Shown in pieces: positions 1 to 5,528 of a stretch of DNA of 7,662 bases (position 1 is its first letter; every line of letters starts with the position of its first letter). The translations under genes and the position numbers were made by a program. The notes beneath the pieces are model-generated. The model ran no database searches. It worked only from the letters and a program-made list of their open reading frames with translations, and was not told where the DNA came from. The stretch comes from Bacilli bacterium (GTDB taxonomy: Bacteria; Bacillota_I; Bacilli_A; RFN20; CAG-826): assembly GCA_016296285.1 (NCBI GenBank), contig JAEDJP010000060.1, forward strand, positions 1-7,662, written 5' to 3'.

Positions 1-489
1 GATGAGGATGCTGTAGGTCGAGACCGCCCCCGGGAGGATGAGGGCCCAGATCGTGTCGTAAATGCCGATGCCGCGGATGATGAGGTACGTCGGGATCGTG
101 CCCCCGGAAAAGAACATCGTGACCATGAAGAACACGTTCAGGAACTTGCGCCCGGGCAAGTACTTCTTCGATAGGACGTAGGCGGCCGCGGTGCAGACGA
201 GGACCGAGATGAGGGCGGAAGCAAACGAGACAGCCAAGGACACCCCGAGGGAATGGAGGAAGAGATCGCTCATCGAGAAGAGGAAGCGATAGCCTTCGAA
301 GGTGAAGCCCTGGAAGAAGACCGAGACGCCGTTTTTCTGCAAAAGCGAATTCGTCGAGAGGGAACTCGTGAGGATGACCCAAAACGGCAAGAGGCAGGCA
401 AGGCACACGAAGAACATGAGGATGCCGTTGACGATAGCAAACGGGGACACCGGTTTCCGTTTGATGGGTTTCTTGGCCATGCGCGTCAT
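1..489 (-). CDS. LplC/YtcP-type carbohydrate ABC transporter permease, 3' end beyond window (partial)
   Basis: This is the second inner-membrane permease of a CUT1-type sugar importer. Only the first 163 codons are visible, starting at the ATG at 489-487; the frame is open to base 1. Family members are usually about 290-300 residues, so nearly half is missing, including the EAA loop that contacts the ATPase. The visible part has a short basic N-terminus (KKPIKRK), TM1 at about residues 17-41, TM2 at about 78-105, and a third hydrophobic segment from about 117. The stretch FFSGGTIPTYLI (126-137) followed by GIGIYDTIWALILPGA (140-155) is the hallmark of the LplC/YtcP subfamily, which pairs with LplB/YteP in importers of complex plant oligosaccharides. 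The start overlaps the upstream permease stop as ATGA (486-489), with GAGGG six bases upstream, so translation is probably coupled. A start at Met4 (480) is possible. The substrate is inferred only from the neighbours. Confidence 0.93.
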   Translation of the reverse strand, partial: MTRMAKKPIKRKPVSPFAIVNGILMFFVCLACLLPFWVILTSSLSTNSLLQKNGVSVFFQGFTFEGYRFLFSMSDLFLHSLGVSLAVSFASALISVLVCTAAAYVLSKKYLPGRKFLNVFFMVTMFFSGGTIPTYLIIRGIGIYDTIWALILPGAVSTYSILI

Positions 490-1475
490 AGGATGCCCTC
501 GCTGTCGGTCTTCTTCGCGAGCTTGTTCGCGAGAAGCACCAAAACCATGCCGATGAGGCCGCGGACGAGGCTATAGGCCGTCGCGCGGGAATACTGGGAC
601 CCCTGGACGATCGCGTCGAACTCGAGGGTGCCGACGACCCTCGTGACGTCCCCGAGGGACTGGGATCCGTTGATCATCGCGAGGATCATGTCGTAGTTGT
701 CGGACATGATGCCCCCGACGTCGAGGATGAGCTGGAGGACGATGACGTTCATGAGGCCCGGGAGGGTCACGTGGATCATCTGGCGGAAGCGGCCCCCGCC
801 GTCGATCTTGCAGGCATCGTAAAGCTCTTGGTTGATGGCCCCGAGGCCGGACATGTAGATGAGGGTCGCCCAACCCATGCCTTTCCAGAGGCTCGAGATC
901 GAGAGGATGGCCCACCAATATCTGGGCTCGTTGTAGAACGCGACGGGCTTCCCGCCGAAGAAGACGATGATGTCGTTGAGGAGGCCCCCATCGAGGGCGA
1001 GGAGGTTGTAAGCCATGCCGCCGACGGAAATCCACGAGATGAAGAACGGGATGTAGGAAACCGCCTGGACGACGCTGCGGACCTTCTTGCGGCCGATCTC
1101 GTGGAGGAGAAGGGTGAATATCAAGATGATCGGGAAGTTCGTGGCGATGCGGATGAGGGAGATGAAGACCGTGTTTCGGAATTCGAGGAACGAGGCGGAA
1201 GACGGGTCGAAGAGGATTTGCTCAAACACCTTGAGCCCGACGAATTCGCTGCCGAAAAGGCCATCCTCGAGGCGAAAATCCTGGAAGGCGATGATGAGAC
1301 CCGCCATCGGGGCGTAGCAGAAAATGGCGACCATGACCACGGCGGGGAGGACGAGAAGGTAGAGCATCCAGTGCTTCTTGGCCGTCTGCACCTTCTTGCT
1401 GCGGGAGAAGGCCTTGACCCCCTCAAGGAAGGCGCTGGGCTTCTTCGCGGGGCGGTTGCGGGCGATATCCGTCAT
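486..1475 (-). CDS. LplB/YteP-type carbohydrate ABC transporter permease
   Basis: This complete 329-residue permease forms one half of the membrane channel of a CUT1-type ABC sugar importer. A basic cytoplasmic N-terminus (1-36) precedes TM1 (about 37-63). Further membrane segments lie at about 103-125, 137-160, 188-212, 240-256 and 300-318. The EAA loop that docks on the ATPase is at 217-239 (ELYDACKIDGGG, ending in LP). The C-terminal pattern SDNYDMILAM, followed by DV, YSRATAYSLVRGLIG and the end EGIL, is typical of LplB/YteP, known in Bacillus subtilis and Paenibacillus for rhamnogalacturonan-type oligosaccharide uptake. The start is well supported by AAGGAGG (1483-1489) seven bases upstream and an ATGA overlap with the stop of the preceding gene; its own stop overlaps the next permease the same way. 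It therefore sits in the middle of a translationally coupled set. No ATPase gene is in view; a shared MsmX-like ATPase is usual for such systems (inference). Confidence 0.96.
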   Translation of the reverse strand: MTDIARNRPAKKPSAFLEGVKAFSRSKKVQTAKKHWMLYLLVLPAVVMVAIFCYAPMAGLIIAFQDFRLEDGLFGSEFVGLKVFEQILFDPSSASFLEFRNTVFISLIRIATNFPIILIFTLLLHEIGRKKVRSVVQAVSYIPFFISWISVGGMAYNLLALDGGLLNDIIVFFGGKPVAFYNEPRYWWAILSISSLWKGMGWATLIYMSGLGAINQELYDACKIDGGGRFRQMIHVTLPGLMNVIVLQLILDVGGIMSDNYDMILAMINGSQSLGDVTRVVGTLEFDAIVQGSQYSRATAYSLVRGLIGMVLVLLANKLAKKTDSEGIL

Positions 1476-2455
1476 TGCGCGGCCTCCTTCTTTGCGATTT
1501 CCTTCTTCCCGAGGCGGACGAAATAGACGCTTGCGGCCGCGATACCCCCGGCAAGGAGAGCGGCCCCGGCGATGAGGAAGCCAAGGGCGACGGGGCTCAG
1601 GGATTCGCGATAAACGAAATAGCCGGCGAACCCTTTCGCATCGTCTTTCTTCTTGACCTCGGTCGTCGTCTTTTCGACGCCGTTTTCATCGATGAAGGTG
1701 ATGGTTTTCGTGATGGTGACGGGAATCGACACGGGGGTGAGTTCCAGTTTGTCCTGGCTCAAGGCGCGAATGCCTTCTCCGCCGATATAGGCGACTTTAC
1801 CGGGTATTTTCAAGGTGATCTTCGTGACGCAATCCGTGTCGAAGGCGCGATAGAAAAGCATGGTGTCCGCGGATTTGGCAGCCGCGGAGGCGGCCAGGAA
1901 ATCCGCGAGAGGCACTTCTTCTTCCCCCGGCGTTTTCGGGGAAATCTTGACCCGCGTGTCGCGGCTCACTTTCATCGTCGCGTAACTCCCGTCGACATAA
2001 GCCCCGCAGACGGTTTCGATGTTGCCGCGGGCGGCGTTCTCGATCGCTTTCCTTGCCTCGCTTCCCTCGGTTCCGAAGGAGGAGAATTCGCCAAAGAGGA
2101 ACGTCCCTTGCATCTTCACCTTGTCGAGGCGGCGAAGGGACATGTCGAGGTCATAGCCATCCTCGATCGGATGGATGGATTTGATCGTCACGGCGTCTTT
2201 GTAGCCCGACAGCATGCAAAAATCGCGCGCTTTGGCTTCCGCGCGTTCGGAAAAGGCGTCATAAGCGAGGTCGCTTCGAACCGACACGACCGCGGTCGCT
2301 TTCCCCGCGTGATTGAGGGAAGCCTCGGCCGTGATGTCCGCGGAAAAACCGAACGGCAAAACCGACAAGGCGAGCGACGTTGCGAGAAACTGGCGCGTTT
2401 TCGGATTCATAACATTCACAAAGAGGCAAAAGGGCTTCTTCGATGTTAGCACCAT
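1472..2455 (-). CDS. Unrecognised exported protein with C-terminal membrane anchor, coupled to the ABC permeases
   Basis: I do not recognise this family with confidence. The 327-residue reading has a signal-peptide-like stretch (MNPKTRQFLATSLALSVLPF at 16-35, then GFSA). About 240 extracytoplasmic residues follow, then one C-terminal transmembrane helix (about 287-312) and a short basic tail (RLGKKEIAKKEAAQ), implying outside-N, inside-C topology. There is no lipobox cysteine. The ectodomain has three cysteines (80, 150, 209) and appears as two beta-rich parts: about 45-125, with helix SERAEAKARDF between strand pairs, and about 210-260, with KITLKIPGKVAYIGG. A charged linker (DENGVEKTTTEVKKKDD) precedes the anchor. 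The layout faintly resembles LppM-like domains (low confidence). It is first in its transcription unit, and its stop overlaps the permease start, arguing for a role with the importer. It is not a normal substrate-binding protein. Two starts compete: ATG 2455, with AGGG five bases upstream (chosen), and ATG 2410, without a ribosome site but giving a cleaner signal peptide. Confidence 0.88.
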   Translation of the reverse strand: MVLTSKKPFCLFVNVMNPKTRQFLATSLALSVLPFGFSADITAEASLNHAGKATAVVSVRSDLAYDAFSERAEAKARDFCMLSGYKDAVTIKSIHPIEDGYDLDMSLRRLDKVKMQGTFLFGEFSSFGTEGSEARKAIENAARGNIETVCGAYVDGSYATMKVSRDTRVKISPKTPGEEEVPLADFLAASAAAKSADTMLFYRAFDTDCVTKITLKIPGKVAYIGGEGIRALSQDKLELTPVSIPVTITKTITFIDENGVEKTTTEVKKKDDAKGFAGYFVYRESLSPVALGFLIAGAALLAGGIAAASVYFVRLGKKEIAKKEAAQ

Positions 2456-2479
2456 GATATCCCTGCACGCGTGAGGAAA

Positions 2480-2508
2480 ACTATCGCTCCGTTTACGTAT
2501 ACTTACAA
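2480..2508 (-). promoter_or_regulatory. Candidate sigma-A promoter for the transporter unit
   Basis: On the minus strand, TTGTAA (2508-2503) is followed after 17 bases by GATAGT (2485-2480). Each hexamer matches four of six positions of the housekeeping consensus at ideal spacing. Transcription would begin near 2473, leaving a leader of about 18 bases with AGGG before the ATG at 2455. The -35 box overlaps one CTTACA copy and the cre-like site lies about 50-65 bases upstream of the predicted start, a sensible arrangement for an activator-dependent promoter. The motifs are weak, so this is a candidate only. Confidence 0.4.
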
Positions 2509-2523
2509 ATTTTTAGCATGGCA

Positions 2524-2537
2524 GTAAAGCGCTTACA
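2524..2537. promoter_or_regulatory. CcpA (cre) / LacI-family operator-like site
   Basis: The plus-strand bases GTAAAGCGCTTACA match the Bacillota catabolite-responsive element consensus TGWAANCGNTNWCA at 12 of 14 positions, failing only at the first two bases. The centre AAGCGCTT is a perfect palindrome and the right half GCTTACA is ideal. CcpA binding here would place the sugar transporter, and possibly araC, under carbon catabolite control. A dedicated LacI-family repressor is the alternative; none is encoded in the window. Confidence 0.5.
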
Positions 2538-2544
2538 TAAGGTC

Positions 2545-2594
2545 GCCTTTTTCGCCACTCAATCCAATTTTTTCGGATTCTTGATGAAAAAGGC
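2545..2594 (+). repeat. Nested inverted repeats upstream of araC
   Basis: GCCTTTTTC (2545-2553) and GAAAAAGGC (2586-2594) form a perfect 9-base inverted repeat separated by 32 bases. Inside it, AATCC (2561-2565) and GGATT (2575-2579) form a second, 5-base stem around an A/T-rich loop. The structure sits 25 bases before the araC start. It is not followed by a T-run, so it does not look like a simple terminator; it could be a protein-binding site or, if an upstream promoter is used, a leader hairpin. Confidence 0.4.
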
Positions 2595-2606
2595 CCAAAA
2601 CGTGGG

Positions 2607-2612
2607 TATTAT
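2607..2612 (+). promoter_or_regulatory. Candidate -10 box for leaderless araC transcript
   Basis: TATTAT lies seven bases before the ATG of araC at 2620, so transcription would begin at about 2619-2620, on or next to the start codon. No Shine-Dalgarno sequence precedes the ATG (the upstream bases read TTTAGAAA), and an in-frame TAG at 2614-2616 rules out a longer protein. The best -35 is TTGATG at 2581-2586, but the 20-base spacer is longer than usual. A different -10-like box, TATACT at 2498-2503, would give a leader of about 110 bases. Confidence 0.4.
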
Positions 2613-2619
2613 TTAGAAA

Positions 2620-3477
2620 ATGGAATCAAGAAAAAGCACATTTCAGGAATATACGTCCGAAACGATATCCTCTTCGCCTTTCACGTCCTTTTTATATAAT
2701 CGTGATATCGAAAAGCACCGCCATCTTTTCTTTGAGTTTACCTTTTGCCTGAGCGGGGAAATCGTGAACGTCGTCAACGGGGTGAAAGTCCCTACGACGG
2801 CCTTTCGTGAACTCTTGATCCTCCGTCCGGGGGATACCCACGAGATGATCCGGGAAACGCCCCCGTCTCCCACCCCGGAATTCCACCGGGACATCTATTG
2901 CATGAAGGACAAATTCAAGGCGGTCTGCGACTTCCTGAAGCCGGGGCTCTACGAAGAGATCCTGAACGAGGAAGGCCCCATCGTCGTCCCTTGCGAGCGC
3001 CTGTCTCTTGAATCCCTCGAAAAGATGGCGAGTTCCCTTTCCTGCGACCTCGTCGACCTCAAGGACAACATGGATCGCCTCGACCGGCATCACACCGTGG
3101 TCCTTTGCAACATCCTCGATCTCTATCTCGAGGCGAAGCGGGACAAAAAGGAGCCTTATCCCGAATGGATCCGGAAATTTCTTCAATCCCTCAACACGGA
3201 ACGCACCTTGCGCATGCCGATCGGGGACATCGTGAAAGAGCTTCATTATTCCCGCGGCCACATGTGCCGGGAATTCAAGAAATACGTGGGCAAGACCATG
3301 GTGGAATGCCTGAACGAAAGCCGCATCTTCTACGGGGCGATGCTTCTAAGCAATTCCGACGCCTCGATCCTCGACATCGCGATGCGTCTTAATTTCTCAT
3401 CCCAAAGCGCCTTCACGAACGCGTTTAAGAAAGTCTATGGGATTTCGCCGCGGGCGTGGCGGAATGCCCAGCGTTAA
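2620..3477 (+). CDS. AraC-family transcriptional regulator with N-terminal cupin domain
   Basis: This 285-residue protein has the normal length and order of a sugar-responsive AraC regulator. The N-terminal half (about 25-80) is a cupin-like ligand pocket, with EKHRHLFFEFTFCLSG (31-46) supplying an HxH pair (H33, H35) and LRPGDTHEM (68-76) supplying a later histidine (H74). A mostly helical linker (about 126-176) probably dimerises. The DNA-binding domain spans about 183-285. Its first helix-turn-helix is at 201-221 (IGDIVKELHYSRGHMCREFK) and its second at 249-272 (ILDIAMRLNFSSQSAFTNAF), closing with the family signature YGISPRAWR. It is transcribed away from the transporter unit and towards the glycosidase genes, so it is the likely local regulator of both blocks. 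Ligand and direction of control cannot be read from the sequence. The ATG is the first possible start after an in-frame TAG, and it lacks a ribosome binding site. The stop codon overlaps the stop of the opposing GH35 gene. Confidence 0.95.
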   Translation: MESRKSTFQEYTSETISSSPFTSFLYNRDIEKHRHLFFEFTFCLSGEIVNVVNGVKVPTTAFRELLILRPGDTHEMIRETPPSPTPEFHRDIYCMKDKFKAVCDFLKPGLYEEILNEEGPIVVPCERLSLESLEKMASSLSCDLVDLKDNMDRLDRHHTVVLCNILDLYLEAKRDKKEPYPEWIRKFLQSLNTERTLRMPIGDIVKELHYSRGHMCREFKKYVGKTMVECLNESRIFYGAMLLSNSDASILDIAMRLNFSSQSAFTNAFKKVYGISPRAWRNAQR

Positions 3478-5528
3478 AGGGTGATATCGCGCAGGTGGGT
3501 CGCCTTGATTCCCTTGAGGGAGCAGGCGACCCCGTTTTCGTATTCCGGGACGATTTCGAGATATCGGGGCTCGTCTTCCCGCAGGGGGGTGATGGCGATC
3601 TCGATGGAGGATGGGCGGCCATAGGGGGCCAGACAAAGGGCATAGGGAATCCCGGTATAGAAACGGTCGTCGACCTTTTTGCCATCGATGAAGATCTCGA
3701 TGAGATCCCCTTCGAACGGGATCTCGATTTCGACATCCCCTCCTTTGGGAAGCGAAGGGAAATCCAGACGATAGAAGGCCTTGTCGTCTTTTTTCCCCTC
3801 GGAAACGAGGGAAAACGGGACGGGTTCGGTTTTGAAGTTCACCTCGTAAAGGACGAAGCCGTCTTCTTCCCCGACGCGCCGAGCATGAGGCAAAAACGAA
3901 GGGTCATCTGGGTAGAGCTTGCAAAGGGAGGTACCCGTCCCCTCGAGGTGGATGCCGTCTTCGCCTTGGTAGGCCTCGGCTTCGGCGATGAGGGCGAATT
4001 CCTTCCCGTCCTTGGCGAAGCGGTAGCAATGGCTCGCTTCTTCTTTCGTTAGGAAAAAGAGGTGGGCATCGCGGGGGTCGCCCTCGAAATGGGCGGAACC
4101 GAGGGTTTTCGCGAAAAAGACGTCCTTCCCGTTCAGGGTCAGGAAAGGGGTCGCGAGGCTGAAGCGGCAATCGGCATGCCCGAGGCGGACGTTCGTGGGC
4201 AGGACCGCGAAATCCCCGTCCTTGACCTCGAGGTCGGGACCAGCGATCCCGAAAGGGGCGAGATATTCGCGAAGGGGATGGGGAGCGAGGGGATAACCCC
4301 TGCAGAAATTGTTAAGGAACAGGAAACCGGACCCGTCGCGTCCCCGAAAAGCAAAGCGGGGAGAGGTCAAGTCTTCGGGGTCCGAAGCGTTTTGGGTGGG
4401 GAAGATCGCGTGGGACGAAAGGAGCGTGTCCGCGAAAGAAACCGCGAATTCATTGAGGACGTGGATGCATTTTCCGACGGGGCGCACCCTCCCATAGGAT
4501 GAAATCGCGGCCTGGAAATCGTAATCCTTCTCCGCGAGGTCGCAATAGAACCCGGCATCCAGATTGCCTTCCCTGCGGTATTCCTGCATCGTAGTTAGCT
4601 TGCCGTCTGGATGGATGCCCCCGTGGAAGACGTAATACCCGAGGGCGGACACTCCGCTGCCAAGGCGGGTGAGGGCGATGGCAAAGCTATCGATCGGGGC
4701 GAGCGCGGGTCTTCTTCTTCTCGTCGCCTCGATCCCGGTTCCGAGTTCGACCGTGGCAAAGGGCATGCCCGCGACCTTGGACGACAAATCGACGTCCTTG
4801 ACCCCGGTGTCGCTCCCAATGCGCGAATCGTTCGGGTTCGGGGAAAAGAGATATCCTTCTAGAGGCGGCAGAGGATTCAAATGATCTTCCCAAGGGCCCG
4901 CGGCATAGCCCCCATAGACGGGAAGGCAATCCCCCGTCGCGGCATCCCCCCATCCGGTGGCGAGATAAACGGGGACGTCGAAGCCGATTTCCTTGAGCAT
5001 CGCGGCCAAGGCGCGGATATGGACGTCGCCATATGCCTCGTCTTGCCTGCCCCATTGGGCATATTCGTTTTCGATCTGGATGGCGAAGATGGGGCCGCCG
5101 TCTTTCTCGAGGAGGCCCTCGCATTGCTCATAAAGTTTTTCGAAATAGCGGCGGACGTGGCGTAGATAGGCCGGGTCGTTGGAACGGAGGCGGCAGGATT
5201 TCGTTAGAAGCCAATCGGGGAATCCCCCGTTGCGGCATTCCCCATGGACCCAAGGGCCGAGGCGAAACGAGACGAGAAGGCCGACCTTTTGGGCGGTCAG
5301 CAAAAACGCGCGGAGATCTTTTTGCCCCGCGAAATCGAATTCCCCCTCGATCTCCTCATGATGGATCCAGAACGCATAGGTGGCGAGGACGTTGACCCCG
5401 AGAGCCTTCATCTTGCGCATGTCTCTTTCCCAGTTCGCGGGAAAAGAACGGGAATACTGGTATTCCCCCATGACGGGGAAGAAGGGCTTGCCATCCTTCC
5501 GGAAGGAGATGCCATCAATCCGAATCAC
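3474..5528 (-). CDS. GH35 family glycosidase, probable intracellular beta-galactosidase
   Basis: This 684-residue GH35-type enzyme would remove terminal beta-galactose, or a related beta-linked sugar, from imported oligosaccharides. There is no signal peptide, so it should be cytoplasmic. The N-terminal TIM barrel (about 1-340) shows GEYQYSRSFPANWERDMRKM (21-40), the family stretch RLGPWVHGECRNGGFPDWLL (89-108), the acid/base E155 in IQIENEYAQWG, the likely nucleophile E261 in ATVELGTGI, and YYVFHGG (298-304). Beta-rich segments follow (about 370-600), and a C-terminal jelly-roll-like part (about 600-670) includes GDLIEIFIDGKKVDDRFY. The substrate-loop wording (HGECRNGG, ELGTG) departs from the classic AEW/EYWTGW forms of lysosomal and plant enzymes, so specificity could differ. 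The start is GTG (5528-5526), supported by GGAGG (5535-5539) six bases upstream. It overlaps the upstream rhamnosidase by 14 nt, implying coupled translation. Its stop shares bases with the araC stop. Confidence 0.93.
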   Translation of the reverse strand: MIRIDGISFRKDGKPFFPVMGEYQYSRSFPANWERDMRKMKALGVNVLATYAFWIHHEEIEGEFDFAGQKDLRAFLLTAQKVGLLVSFRLGPWVHGECRNGGFPDWLLTKSCRLRSNDPAYLRHVRRYFEKLYEQCEGLLEKDGGPIFAIQIENEYAQWGRQDEAYGDVHIRALAAMLKEIGFDVPVYLATGWGDAATGDCLPVYGGYAAGPWEDHLNPLPPLEGYLFSPNPNDSRIGSDTGVKDVDLSSKVAGMPFATVELGTGIEATRRRRPALAPIDSFAIALTRLGSGVSALGYYVFHGGIHPDGKLTTMQEYRREGNLDAGFYCDLAEKDYDFQAAISSYGRVRPVGKCIHVLNEFAVSFADTLLSSHAIFPTQNASDPEDLTSPRFAFRGRDGSGFLFLNNFCRGYPLAPHPLREYLAPFGIAGPDLEVKDGDFAVLPTNVRLGHADCRFSLATPFLTLNGKDVFFAKTLGSAHFEGDPRDAHLFFLTKEEASHCYRFAKDGKEFALIAEAEAYQGEDGIHLEGTGTSLCKLYPDDPSFLPHARRVGEEDGFVLYEVNFKTEPVPFSLVSEGKKDDKAFYRLDFPSLPKGGDVEIEIPFEGDLIEIFIDGKKVDDRFYTGIPYALCLAPYGRPSSIEIAITPLREDEPRYLEIVPEYENGVACSLKGIKATHLRDITL
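3497..3538 (+). terminator. Intrinsic terminator for araC, inside the GH35 gene
   Basis: Nineteen bases after the araC stop, GGGTCGCCT (3497-3505) pairs perfectly with AGGCGACCC (3524-3532). An inner hairpin, TCCC-TTGA-GGGA (3510-3521), stacks within. The arm is followed by CG and TTTT (3535-3538), then CGTATT, giving the GC-rich stem plus T-run of a plus-strand intrinsic terminator. The T-run is short and starts two bases after the stem, so efficiency may be moderate. On the minus strand the same stem has no T-run, so it would not terminate the GH35 message. The stem lies within codons for the last residues of GH35. Confidence 0.6.

Larger units (their letters stand above)
2456..2619. promoter_or_regulatory. 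Divergent control region between the transporter unit and araC
   Basis: This 164-base spacer is the only sizeable non-coding stretch and is clearly richer in A and T than the flanking genes. It must carry the promoters for the minus-strand transporter unit and the plus-strand AraC regulator. It contains a cre/LacI-like operator, two CTTACA copies exactly 30 bases apart, a 9-base inverted repeat enclosing a smaller hairpin, and candidate -10 boxes for both strands; each is listed separately. I see no small open reading frame or RNA gene here. Confidence 0.75.

Noticed and set aside
253..576. 107-residue plus-strand open frame
   Set aside because: It is antisense to the N-terminus of the LplC-type permease and the end of the LplB-type gene; composition is strongly charged and not protein-like.
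771..1526. 251-residue plus-strand open frame opposite the LplB-type permease
   Set aside because: It is a shadow of a clear permease gene, with highly acidic composition, no ribosome site and no family features.
1867..1889. TCCGCGG...CCGCGGA inverted repeat inside the membrane protein gene
   Set aside because: It falls in an Ala-rich coding stretch, has no T-run on either strand, and such GC-rich palindromes are expected by chance in this composition.
1475..2449. 324-residue plus-strand open frame opposite the membrane protein
   Set aside because: It mirrors the real gene almost exactly, is rich in Asp/Glu/Arg/Gly with no recognisable domain, and arises from the GC-rich third-position codon bias. 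The minus-strand reading has a signal peptide, membrane anchor and coupling to the permease.
3420..3474. Possible minus-strand terminator after GH35, inside the araC 3' end
   Set aside because: Only short GC pairings (such as GGGC/GCCC) are present and no T-run follows on the minus strand.
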